Assembly (NCBI GenBank): GCA_954871525.1
Contig: OX940862.1
Coordinates: 15,086,501 to 15,150,500 of the forward strand
Origin: Parietaria judaica
Taxonomy: Eukaryota > Streptophyta > Magnoliopsida > Rosales > Urticaceae
Reading direction: 5' to 3'
DNA length: 64,000 nt
Shown: piece after piece, positions 1 through 10,164 of the stretch
How the letters are laid out: every line of letters begins with the position of its first letter
Numbering within the stretch: the stretch's first letter is position 1
The notes under the pieces: model-generated
What the model saw: the letters and a program-made list of their open reading frames with translations, nothing else
Told to the model about the DNA's origin: nothing
Database searches by the model: none
Made by a program: the position numbers and the translations under genes

Positions 1-146
1 AATTACTATTTGCCCAAATATCACTTAAAATGTGCCTTATTTAAAATTTAAACCATTCAACCTGATCAGAACCCTCAAACGAAAAATGAAGACAAAACAA
101 AACCGACATGAAACTTACAATTGTTAAGAATTTTTCAAGTCTCAAG

Positions 147-183
<37 letters not shown>

Positions 184-937
184 TGTGTGTGTGATAGTAG
201 CTAAATTTGAATCCGAATCAAAAGTTACTGCCCATATTGCCAGCGTGTCTAAAATATTGGAAAAAACTTCAATAGTTGTCTGATCAAGGATCAAGTTTTT
301 CTTGATATTCCATGTTTCAATAGTAATCGATTTTTTTTCAAAACTTTCTCTTATTCCTTTATATTTTCTCATGGAAAAGTTACAGGCCGAAATCCATCTA
401 TTTGAGCAGAATCCTATATACAGTAGAACTTAGTTAAAATAATGCTCGATAAATTAAAAACCTCGATAAAATAATACTTTTATCTGGTCTCAATCCTAAC
501 TAACATTACTATTTTTCCCTCAATATATTAATAACTTGATAATATAATAACAAAACTCTTTGATCTCAACGATATTTAATTAAGGGTTATTTTAAAAAAT
601 GCCCATTTTGTGTCAAAGGTTTAAAAAAAATGTCCATTGTGTGTATTTTATACTCTCACACATTGGCATTTTTCTTAAACCTATTACATAAAATGGGAAT
701 TTCTTACAATTTCTATTTAATAATTAAATAAATGAGATTCTAATATACGTTCCGTCCTCAACTTTAGCAGCCATGCATGCATAGACTCCTTTTTGCTTCC
801 AATTGTCTATAGTATATATTAATAACCTATATATAAAGCTACGGATAATCTACAACATTACACTATATAAGCACCTCATGTTTTACCTCCTAACCATCAC
901 AATTATATACTTTATCACCAAATTAAACGTGATCAAC
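1..937. other. Gene-free AT-rich flank and 5' region of the broken kiwellin
   Basis: No coding region is supported here. It contains an (AT)16 microsatellite at about 149-180 and generic AT-rich DNA. The last ~130 bases resemble the leader upstream of the intact kiwellin at 7072 (both carry the string ctaaccatcaca shortly before the start codon), so the tandem duplication includes promoter sequence. Confidence 0.5.
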
Positions 938-3458
938 ATGGCTCGCTCACGTACGTTGACCTCTCTTTCCTTCGCAATCGCCACCATCATCCTCATGAGC
1001 ACGATCGATCTCCCTTCCACGTCCCACGCCATCTCCACGTGCAACGGCCCGTGCCGTGACCTCAACGACTGCGACGGCCAGCTCATCTGCATCAACGGCC
1101 GCTGCAACGATGACCCCAACATCGGCACCCGCATCTGCCAGAGATCCTCCCCGCCGCCGCCATCGCCATCACCTGGTGGCAATGTTTGCCGACAGCAAGG
1201 CACTCTCGTTTGCGGTGGAACTTCCTACCCGACCTACCGTTGCTCGCCACCTGTCACGTCCTCCACGCCGGCAAAGCTGACCAACAACGACTTCAGCGAG
1301 GGCGGGGACGGCGGCGGTGCCTCGTCTTGCACCGGGAGGTTCCACCGGGTGGTTCGCTGGCCGGTCGAGGTGTGGGAAGACAATAAATGTAACGCCCCTA
1401 TATGGGGGTTAGTAGAATAAGACAAAGACAACAACTATTCAAACTTGGATTGATCAATGACACATCATCATTCAACTGATACCGTTGAATATTCAACGCC
1501 CACGTCAACAAATACATAACTTTTGCCCATAGGACTTAAAACGACAATACAACATAAACGACCATAGTTTATACAACACCATAAAACGACAGTTACAAAG
1601 TACCACCATCACAAATATCCTTAATTTAATCCTTTACATTTTCGAAATAAAAGATCAACTAAAAATACGAAATTAACCACGACGAACATGTAGACTTCCT
1701 GAATCAAACTACTCCTCTTCCGGAGTCTGATACTGAACACCACCTGAAGCTGGAAAGAAAAAGATGTATATGGAAGGGGTGAGCACCACAAGCTCAGTAG
1801 GGAATCTATTACCAATTCTCTTTACCGAACCTTTATTAGTCAAATTTCGATTAACTAAATTAAATGACACCATAAACCATTTATTCATCATTTTCTCACT
1901 TTCAACAATAAAACAGATAAATAAATATACTCCACAAAAGTCAAATCATTTCGGTGGTCCATGCCGAGTCAGCTCGCGCCTTTTCTCCACTATATCCCAT
2001 CGAGTCCTCAAGGCACGAGCACAGGTGGACTAGAAGTCCCTAACCGTAACTCGCCCTCGACTCGGGATCCTAATCACCACCAAAGACGGCCAGTTCGCCA
2101 TGGGTCGAAATGTTGACTTTTGGGTCCAATCACATCCATATCCATATCCATATCCATATCCGGCCTACTGCGCAGTAGCCAGCTGCTCGTCAGCAGCTCA
2201 TCCGCCCGAAGCGGGTACCATATCATATTAATCATCATCCGCCCGAAGCGGGAACCATAACATATAATCATCATCCGCCCGAAGCGGGTACCATATCAAC
2301 ATACGTCATCCTGACGTAATCATAAACATAAAATATAACAAGCATCAATCTGATGCAACTATACCTGGTATCTAGCCTCGCTATCAAGCGACGACTATTA
2401 TAGCATTAATTTTATTAATTATCAATCATTACATTAAATCCAATTTTAACCTATCCGGTTCAATCTTCATTAAAGTGTTGGTTTCTACATCCTTTTTAAA
2501 TAGCGAGAAAAGGTAATAGCCCCTACCTCGATTTGTGGAAACTTGATCGATTGAATAGCTAGTCGAAGATGCGGTTCTTCTTGGCCTTGAGATTGATGAT
2601 TAGAGACTTCGGGATCTGTTGAACTATTCAAGACGGGTGGTTCGGGCAACACGGTTATCGAGGCGACCACGGGACGACTATCCGTGCCAGCTATAACACC
2701 GATACCATCCATAAGTCAAATACTACTAAGATTGGAATTTAACCTGTCAATTGAAAACCCGATACACTGAAATTTAACCCGGGCCGAATTCCCGTCGGGC
2801 ACGCAAAACGAGGCAGCAAAACGGGCATCAATTTGACAAATTTATACTTCTCCTAGCTTAATTTAATTGTTCTAAACGCAATGGCGAGGTCAATTTCATC
2901 AATCAAGGCCCAGAATATACCTAATTTTATCATCTCAAAATCAGAAACTAGGGCAAGAAAATTCGAGCTCACCGAGAGTCCGATGACAATTCCGATTGAG
3001 GGCTTTCGATCTCATCGGCGAGAGCTTCAAAACCCCTCAATAAATTTCAGGATCGGAAAATGACGTGGCGGTCGACGGCGGCGACCGGCGACGGCGACGG
3101 CGAGGTGGCAGCTCCAACAAACTCTACTAACCTTCGTGAACCCGGTTCCGGTGTTAGTTTTCTCAAATTCAAACCCAAACGAAAAAGATCTAGAGCTAAA
3201 AACCGAACCTTCCGGCGACTATTTCGGCTAAACGCCGTCACGTATGGTTGTAATCCGCCCATCATCTTGTTCGCCCTCTCGAGAGCTTTCCGGCGATACC
3301 AAAATCTCGTTGATCGGAGCTCCGGTGACGGAGTTATGAAGCTTTGAATATTTTGATGGGAGAGAAAGGATAGAGAGGAGAGAGAGGGAGGTGATGCCGA
3401 GAAGAAAGAGAAAAAAAAGGAGAGGGGCTGGAGATGGTTTATTCGAACCACTCTCTGA

Positions 3459-3501
<43 letters not shown>

Positions 3502-3714
3502 CAAGGTTTTACAATAAAGATCACGGCGAGGAACGGCCGTAGCACGACGGCGAAGGTGGTCGATGAGTGCGACTCGATGGTGGGCTGCGACGTCGAGCAC
3601 GCCGGGCAGCCGCCATGCAAGAACAACATCGTGGACGGCTCGGACGCCGTGTGGAGTGCCCTAGGGCTTGATAAGAACGTTGGTATTGTTGACGTCACTT
3701 GGTCCGTTGTCTGA
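938..3714 (+). pseudogene. Kiwellin pseudogene, split by a solo LTR
   Basis: A secreted cysteine-rich kiwellin-like protein, now disabled. The 5' part (938-1387) starts [13 protein letters not shown], has a signal peptide and an N-terminal kissper-like cysteine module ([17 protein letters not shown]), and is nearly identical to the intact copy at 7072-7773. The 3' part (3514-3714) resumes with [19 protein letters not shown] and ends DVTWSVV-stop. There are two independent lesions. A 32-bp deletion at about 1344 corresponds to bases 7468-7499 of the intact copy, lies between two tccac repeats and shifts the frame. A 2126-bp element lies at 1388-3513 flanked by the 5-bp duplication ATAAA. Kiwellins are apoplastic; maize KWL1 inhibits a fungal chorismate mutase. 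The identification is firm and the loss of function is very likely. Confidence 0.9.
1388..3513. mobile_element. Solo LTR (2126 bp) inserted in the kiwellin pseudogene
   Basis: The element begins TGTAACGCCC and ends GGTTTTACA, so it has TG...CA termini and short TGTAA/TTACA inverted ends. The 5-bp duplication ATAAA lies at 1383-1387 and 3514-3518. No gag or pol coding, primer-binding site or second LTR is visible, so a solo LTR is the simplest reading. Inside are a CCATAT tandem repeat (about 2135-2161), three copies of a unit containing cgcccgaagcggg (about 2200, 2239, 2276), three AAACGAC words near 1540-1595, and a TA microsatellite near its 3' end (about 3466-3497). The LTR superfamily is not assigned; the length would suit a large Ty3/Gypsy LTR. 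Confidence 0.75.
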
Positions 3715-4222
3715 TTATCAAAGTAAACTAAGACAGTTATTAGAATAATTATGATGAAGTGAATCTTTTTCCTTCACATATAAATAAGCTTACGATCGAT
3801 ATCCTAGCTATCCGTTATAAGCAATTATATGTCTCAATTACTAATTATAAATTATAACTCATCAATATACTATATATATGTGCCTATTATATAGTAATGA
3901 TATGATTAAGTTTTTTAATAATGCAAACTAATTAAGATTATTGTAGAAGAGACATAGCTTCATTTATTTATGAGTGAATAAAAATTGATAAATGAATAAA
4001 TAAATAAATAAATAAGCTAGCATGGTTTTAGACCTCAATCCCATATGTAGTATATTATATTGAGGTATTATATTGTTCGGATTTTGACCTCAATGCTCAA
4101 TCCCAATAAAAAACGAAAAAATGGAAGAGATGAAATTAAAAATAACACTAGAAATGATAGCGTAGAAATGACGTTCACGTGATCGCTTGCAATCTAATCG
4201 ACTATAATTTAATTTCCATCTA
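3715..4222. other. Intergenic, AT-rich
   Basis: 3' flank of the broken kiwellin. The first ~100 bases resemble the region after the intact copy (cagttattagaata versus cagttagaataa, then tgaagtgaat). It also holds a TAAA microsatellite at about 3990-4015. No gene was seen. Confidence 0.4.
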
Positions 4223-4230
4223 TATCCCAC

Positions 4231-4397
4231 ATGGCACCGGCCTTGTGCTAAGGCAATGAGGCAATAACCTTAGGCCCATTTTTATTTTATTTTATTTTTT
4301 GTCTTTTTTAACCTTACATGTAAGTGCTCTAAAATCTTATCTAAAGGCCCAAAATTTAGACTTCGCCTCGTGCCTCCAGATCGTCAGGGCCGGCCAT
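4231..4397. mobile_element. Small hAT-type MITE (167 bp)
   Basis: Imperfect terminal inverted repeats: atggcaccggcc at the left and ggccggccat at the right. The flanking 8-mers tatcccac (4223-4230) and gatcccac (4398-4405) match at 7 of 8 positions, which fits a hAT target-site duplication. There is no coding capacity. Its GGGCCGGCC end resembles that of the element at 32578-33188. Confidence 0.6.
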
Positions 4398-4499
4398 GAT
4401 CCCACGTATAATATAAAGGCCACAAAAGCTTGAAACTCAAGCTCTTAATGATGTGTGGAGGATATGACCACACTAATATTTTGAAGCAGCAATGCATTT

Positions 4500-5060
4500 A
4501 ACCATTCATTTCAATCTTCATGAATGTAGTTATTACATATCTATGACTATATGCTTTACATTTTCCATTGACGCGTCCGGTAATTAATAGAGGCTGAAAA
4601 ATACCTTTGCGCATGGAAGAATTGTCATAAACCAAACAGAAAATGGTAACAAAATGACACGTCACCCCAATTGCAATTGCCACATCATTACACAAAATGA
4701 ATAATAACTTAAAGATAATTGTCGCGAAGGAAATAAGTATATGAGTGCACCAATGGTGATAACATGGGGAGATATACTGCAAATATATATGAAACAAAAC
4801 GACATCGAATGCCAAAGTTGGAACGACAACTGGCACAACAAGAAAACGACATGAAACTTGAGAGACATGTAGTAAGGAAAATCTACTAGATAAGCCCAGG
4901 TTATAAGGCAACGAAATATATAATAAGTCAATGAAATCTAGGGTGAAACAGAAACCGGGTATAGGTGAAATTTTCGCCCTTGGTCACATAATTCTGTGAT
5001 TCAAAAAATTGTCCCGGTCATGTCTCATAAAAACCCAAGTTTTGTAAAACTGGGAGCAAC
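4500..5060. repeat. Duplicated downstream block, copy 1
   Basis: The stretch around 4790-4960 (gaaacaaaacgacat, aaacgacatgaaactt, gagacatgta, aatctactaga, ttataaggcaac, gtcaatgaaa) recurs with divergence at about 8900-9090, downstream of the intact kiwellin. The shared part continues to about 5030 (attgtcccggtcatg versus attatcccgggattt at 9120). The kiwellin tandem duplication therefore extended past the genes. No coding region is supported. Confidence 0.6.
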
Positions 5061-7071
5061 TAGCAAAAAAGGGCAAGATCATGCAACTTTGGAAATATTT
5101 TAGTTTTCTTAATAATGGGCATTTTTATTTTTATTGACCATATATCAAACGGCATAGTCAAGGTTTTATTTATTTATTTAAAAATTGTCTTTCCCTTCTG
5201 GTTCAATAAAAATATGTGAGTAAACAAAAACTGACATATAATTCTTGTATTAGATAAAGACCAATTTGTCGAACCATTGGAAATTCAATTTAATACACTC
5301 TATTAGTATCTTAATGCCCATTACCTCGTCAAGGATTTGATTCATCACTGATCATTCTTATCTTAGATTTATCACTACCAACATGACTATTTATATTAAT
5401 GTGACTTGTCTTTTATCATACAAACTATAGATATACGTAAGCTTGACCAATAAGAAAAAGGATAGTAATAAAAATTGTATATAATTATTGATTTGACATT
5501 AACTGTATCTGATCTGAACGTTGCTTTCATTTTTCTCAACGAATAAAATGTGAATGTGATAGACGGTCTTGGTCATTTAGCTTTTTAATCAAACTCTACT
5601 GATTATTTTTCTCTCTACTTCCATTTGTGTCATATTTAATTATATTAATTAGGCTTAGGAAATAATTAACCGCTTTGTTTAGTTGTTTGATCTTATCATC
5701 GTTGGGAGAGTCTTGGTCATGTTTTCGAATGAGCATATATGATTATCCGGAAATTCACCGCTTTGGTGAATTTCTTTGACTTGAAAATTGGATTTGTCTT
5801 GTTGATTGCGTTTAGATACCGGATCTTATCATCATGTAATTATCATTTTCCATAATAGAGTTTGTTTTAGATGAATAAATAAATAATCTTCCCTTTATTT
5901 CCTCTTTTTGTGGCATTTTTTTCTTTTGTTTATTTGAGGACTCGAACATGGGAAAATAAGAGATAAATATCAAAATAAACTAAGTTATAACATTTGAAAA
6001 AATGTATCACAATTTATATAAACAAATTCAGAATGACAATAGAAATGAAAAATTGCAATAAAATAAAATAAAAAAAACTCAATATTAATAAAAACACGTG
6101 GGGTGGAACTAATTGAATGCAAAAAGTTCGTTACTTTTGAGTATTTAGGCACCACAATTGAAATTTTAAAAACACTCAACTTATCTTAAGAAAACTAAAT
6201 ATTTTTGTCACAGTAAATCCTATTATATGACATGTTAAAAAAAGAAAACCCTCTCGATCAATTAAAAAAATGACGAAAACAAGTGACATCGTACTTTTTT
6301 ATTAAATAATAAAAAGAATTAGCATCTTTTTATTAGTTCCATTCCATATTAGTATTTAGTGTCTGTTGCCCGGTCAAGGATTGATTGATCATTCTTATAT
6401 TTGATCCATCACTACCAACATGACTGTTATTTTAATTTGACTTGTATTTAGTAATGGAATGTGTGGTACTGTAATACTATATGAAATTAAAACATACAGC
6501 TTGAACCTATTAATACCGGGCCCCAAAAAATTGGGCGGGTGAGTTTTGGCCGACTAGCTAACTTGACTCCTCTAAATTTCTAATAGCAATAAACAACATC
6601 TCGGAGAAAGAAAATATAAAATTAGCGAGCTTATATATGACATGTAAGTATATTATTTGGCATTTAACGGTATCTCAATTAACCATGCTACACGTGCATC
6701 AGAGAGTACACATGTTGTAATATCTAGATTTAATAAAAAATAAATAAAATTAAAATTTTCGAGTGTCCGCTTGCTTTCTTCTCTCTCTCCCTCTCGATGC
6801 TCCTCCTCCGGCAACTCCGCTCGTGAGATCAGCCTCCAACATCATAGGCCCCTACTACCGACGCGAAGAATAATTTGGGATTATAGTATTATTACACAAG
6901 GGTATACGGTTCGTCTTAAATGAAAGTCTCGCATATTATATTTAATTTATATATATTAATATATGTCAACTTACCCTAGGCTATATCATTCCACTACATA
7001 AGGCACATTATGCTTTGCGTTCTAACCATCACAAATATTTCACGATTATACACCATCAACAAAACACCAAC
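5061..7071. other. Intergenic between the two kiwellin copies
   Basis: Very AT-rich with no supported gene. A diverged direct repeat of about 110 bp lies at 5300-5415 and 6349-6450 (shared cgtcaaggat, tgatcattcttat, atcactaccaacatgact). A short GC-richer patch at about 6760-6860 (cttctctctctccctctcg, ctcctcctccggc) looks like leader or LTR debris. The ~80 bases before 7072 are the leader of the intact kiwellin. Confidence 0.5.
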
Positions 7072-7773
7072 ATGGCTCGCTCTCGTACGTTGACCTCTCT
7101 TTCCTTCGCATTGATTGCCACCATCATCGTCATCATCCATCTCCCTTCCACGCCCCACGCCATCTCCACGTGCAACGGCCCGTGCCGCGACCTCAACGAC
7201 TGCGACGGCCAGCTCATCTGCATCAACGGCCGCTGCAACGACGACCCCGACATCGGCACCCAAATATGTCGGAGATCCCCGCCACCGCCACCACCTAGTG
7301 GCGACGTTTGCCGCCAGCAAGGCACTCTCGTTTGTGACGGAACAGCCTACCCGACCTACCGGTGCTCGCCACCTGTCACGTCCTCCACGCCGGCAAAGTT
7401 GACCAACAACGACTTCAGCGAGGGCGGGGACGGCGGCGGCGCCTCGTCGTGCGACGGGAAGTTCCACTCGAATTCGGAGCGGATCGTGGCGCTGTCCACC
7501 GGGTGGTTTGCTGGCCGGTCGAGGTGCGGGAAGACGATAAGGATAACGGCAAGGAATGGTCGGAGCACGACGGCGAAAGTGGTCGATGAATGCGACTCGA
7601 TGGTGGGCTGCGACGCCGAGCACGCCGGGCAACCGCCATGCAAGAATAACATCGTCGACGGCTCGGACGCCGTGTGGAAAGCCCTGGGGCTTGACACGGA
7701 CGTTGGCATTGTTGACGTCACTTGGTCAGACCAAGCTAGTCTGATGAAGTTGAAGTTGAACTACGACAGTTAG
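7072..7773 (+). CDS. Kiwellin-like secreted cysteine-rich protein
   Basis: A 233-residue single-exon protein. An N-terminal signal peptide (about residues 1-29, ending near STPHA) is followed by a kissper-like module rich in cysteine ([22 protein letters not shown]). Then come a short proline run (SPPPPPPS) and a double-psi beta-barrel-like C-terminal domain with [38 protein letters not shown] and [17 protein letters not shown] count 14 cysteines. Kiwellins are apoplastic or vacuolar; some maize members bind and inhibit the fungal effector chorismate mutase Cmu1, so a defence role is likely by family. The chosen start is the first ATG in frame and matches the paralogue at 938. Oddity: the protein runs on for [15 protein letters not shown] after DVTW, whereas the paralogue stops at DVTWSVV. 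Confidence 0.93.
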   Translation: MARSRTLTSLSFALIATIIVIIHLPSTPHAISTCNGPCRDLNDCDGQLICINGRCNDDPDIGTQICRRSPPPPPPSGDVCRQQGTLVCDGTAYPTYRCSPPVTSSTPAKLTNNDFSEGGDGGGASSCDGKFHSNSERIVALSTGWFAGRSRCGKTIRITARNGRSTTAKVVDECDSMVGCDAEHAGQPPCKNNIVDGSDAVWKALGLDTDVGIVDVTWSDQASLMKLKLNYDS

Positions 7774-9242
7774 AATAAATGGTGAAGTGAATAATTTCCC
7801 GTCACATACGAATAAGTCAACGAGCTTCTATAAGCTGTAAACAATTGTCTGTCATAAATTACTAAATATGCGTCGCTGATCAGTATTCTATAGTCTATAT
7901 AATATATATATATATATATATAGAATATATATTAAAGATAATCCTTGACTAACGATAATCAAATAATCCTAATTAAATTCAGATAAGGCTTATCCTCATA
8001 ACCTGAATGAAGCTTTACAGTTTAACATATATTTGCATATCAATAGTAATACAAGTAGATGTATTGACTAATTTTAAAATATATTCAATGTTAATGTCTG
8101 TATCATAGATAACAGGATAAACGACAATGAATTTGTGGGGTGTTAGCCTATCGGATGTAAACGACAAGAAATTCGATAATAGAGGAATTGAAAGAAAAAA
8201 AATATTAAATATATTAAAATCTAAATACCCCAGTATTAAAAAAAGAGAACATGGAATTAGATAATGGCAGAGGGTGTACATTGAATTGGGTGATAACGAA
8301 TTCAAAAACGACACAAGATATAAAACGACAAGACAGTTGATATAAAACAAAACATTTGCAATTCAGATAAAGCAGATAATTCGATAGAATCCAGTAATGT
8401 CTTAATAAATTAAGAGTTACTTGCGGATAAAATACCAATCTTTAAAGAATATTGCACTAAAATTCCTATTTATCGAACTTTGACCATACAGAATTCTTAC
8501 CGTTACAAAATTGTAGCAATGTAACAGCAGGTGGTACCGTTCGCGTCCAAAATTTTCGCCACCTGACATTCTAATCAGTACTTCCACCACAAATAACCCA
8601 AAAAATTAAAGAGAGAAACCTCAATACTAAGAACGACAGAGCTAGATGTCAGAAAAACGACAGAAACTAAAACGCAATGAACATTGTTTCAAGTTTCAGA
8701 TGTTTCAATAACAAAGAAATAAGACAGAGTATAAATTTTGCAAAATAAAATTGATAAATTTGTAAAACTGAAAACGACATGAAACATATAACAACTGATA
8801 TTCATCTGAGGAAACTTAAATGATTAAGTATGAGTAAACGTAAATAATTCAATTGAAAGAAATGAAACAAACATAAAATTAAGGAAATTCGTACAAGAAT
8901 GAATGTATAAAACAAAAAATGAAACGACATAGATTATGAAAGTTGAAACGACCACTGATACAATAAGAAACGACATGGAACTTAGAGACATGTAAAAAAA
9001 ATCTACTAGATTAAAAGAAAACTGTTATAAGGCAACAAAAACTTAGTCAATGAAAACTAGGTTGAAACAAGAACTAGTATTAAGGTCTGATCTAGTTCTG
9101 TTTCTCCATGCTTTCAAATATTATCCCGGGATTTGCTCAGAAAACTCAATTTATTAATTTTTTTTTTGTTTTGGACCGAAATCGGAACTGGCGACGGATC
9201 TTTATCCGGATTAGAAACGCAAGAAACATATAGGAAGCCTTA
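7774..9242. repeat. Downstream duplicated block, copy 2, with AAACGAC cluster
   Basis: No supported gene. 8100-8980 holds ten AAACGAC/GAACGAC words, all on the plus strand, at about 8123, 8159, 8307, 8325, 8621, 8653, 8772, 8923, 8946 and 8968. The 8900-9150 part is the diverged partner of 4790-5050. A TA microsatellite lies at about 7900-7922. The repeat class is not recognised; decayed LTR-derived DNA is possible because the solo LTR at 1388 carries the same word. Confidence 0.5.
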
Positions 9243-10161
9243 GGTCAACCCCAATGGGACAGGATACATGCATAATGGCATTTTTTTGACACCCAACCAC
9301 ACGGCAAAAGTTGCACCACTTTGGTGCAACACGTCAATTGTGAATAGTATCCCACCAAATTTGGTGGGGTACTATTCACCATGCCAAATACACTTTTTGG
9401 TTTTTTTTTTTTAATTTTTAATTTTATTTTTGTAATTGTATTATGTATGTAATAAGTAATATATGTTAGTGTATTTGTAGTTAATATGTGTAATATAAAT
9501 ATGATATGTGCATTTGTTATTTGTGCATTTTATTTTTAAAACCTAAAATTTATAATATTCTACATATAATATTTAAATTGATTAAAGACACGCCTAACAA
9601 GTTTTAATTAAAACATTAATCACTTAATATACTTGAATTACAAAATTAAAATCAAACACACACAAATTACATAGAAAATAAAAGCAATAACATAGTTCTA
9701 AAATATATAACATAAACATAAAATAATAATATAAAACCGGGAAAATTATTTCGGGTTCCATTAAGATAATTATAATATTGAGTTAAATCTTCTCGGTCAT
9801 TTAATTTGCGAACCACGACCCTAATCTTGTGCTTGTTCTCCTTCGCTTCATTTACTTGATAAGTTCGGTATTGAGATCCTTGATATTGGGAAGGTTCCCG
9901 GCCTCCTTCTTTACATTGGGAGGTTTGTGCTTGCATTATTTTTTCTCTTTTCTTTTCAATGTGCGCACGTATCGCTGGATCGGGGATAGAACTTAAATCC
10001 ATGAATAAGAGAATCTTTACTTTAATATTATAATAATAGAGAATATTATTTTTGGTGTGAAATTTGGTATTGTAGTTGGGTTTGAACAAAAAATTAGTGT
10101 TAAAATCACATTTAAATGGTGTAATTTTGACACTAAAATTGTTTGATGGTTAGGGTTGCTC
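9243..10161. mobile_element. Harbinger-like non-autonomous element (919 bp)
   Basis: Ends are ggtcaaccccaatgg and, inverted, gagcaaccctaacca. The 3-bp flank TTA is present on both sides (9240-9242 and 10162-10164), as expected for PIF/Harbinger elements. Inside, near the left end, are a hairpin at 9311-9329 (stem ttgcacca) and a 40-bp near-perfect palindrome at 9340-9379 (gtgaatagta...tactattcac, one mismatch). The only longer ORF is on the minus strand (9667-10002). Confidence 0.65.
9667..10002 (-). CDS. Possible transposon-internal ORF, unrecognised
   Basis: A 111-codon ORF from an ATG at 10002, starting MDLSSIPDPAIRAHIEKKREK. The first ~80 residues are charged and coil-like (EKKREKIMQAQ, NEAKENKHKIRVVVRKLNDRED). 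The tail is hydrophobic and probably just translated AT-rich DNA. It lies wholly inside the Harbinger-like element. It may be a remnant of that element's DNA-binding ORF, but no Myb tryptophans or DDE triad are visible. It may also be chance. Confidence 0.25.
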   Translation of the reverse strand: MDLSSIPDPAIRAHIEKKREKIMQAQTSQCKEGGREPSQYQGSQYRTYQVNEAKENKHKIRVVVRKLNDREDLTQYYNYLNGTRNNFPGFILLFYVYVIYFRTMLLLLFSM

Positions 10162-10164
10162 TTA

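Noticed and set aside
1380..3518. The 8-bp identity acaataaa on both sides of the kiwellin insert, read as a hAT target duplication.
   Set aside because: With the borders set at TG...CA, the last three bases of the element (ACA) explain part of the match and a 5-bp ATAAA duplication remains. The ends have no hAT-type repeats.
7056..7721. Long ORFs in other frames and on the minus strand across the kiwellin gene.
   Set aside because: They are GC-rich shadow frames of a conserved coding exon, with no protein features of their own.
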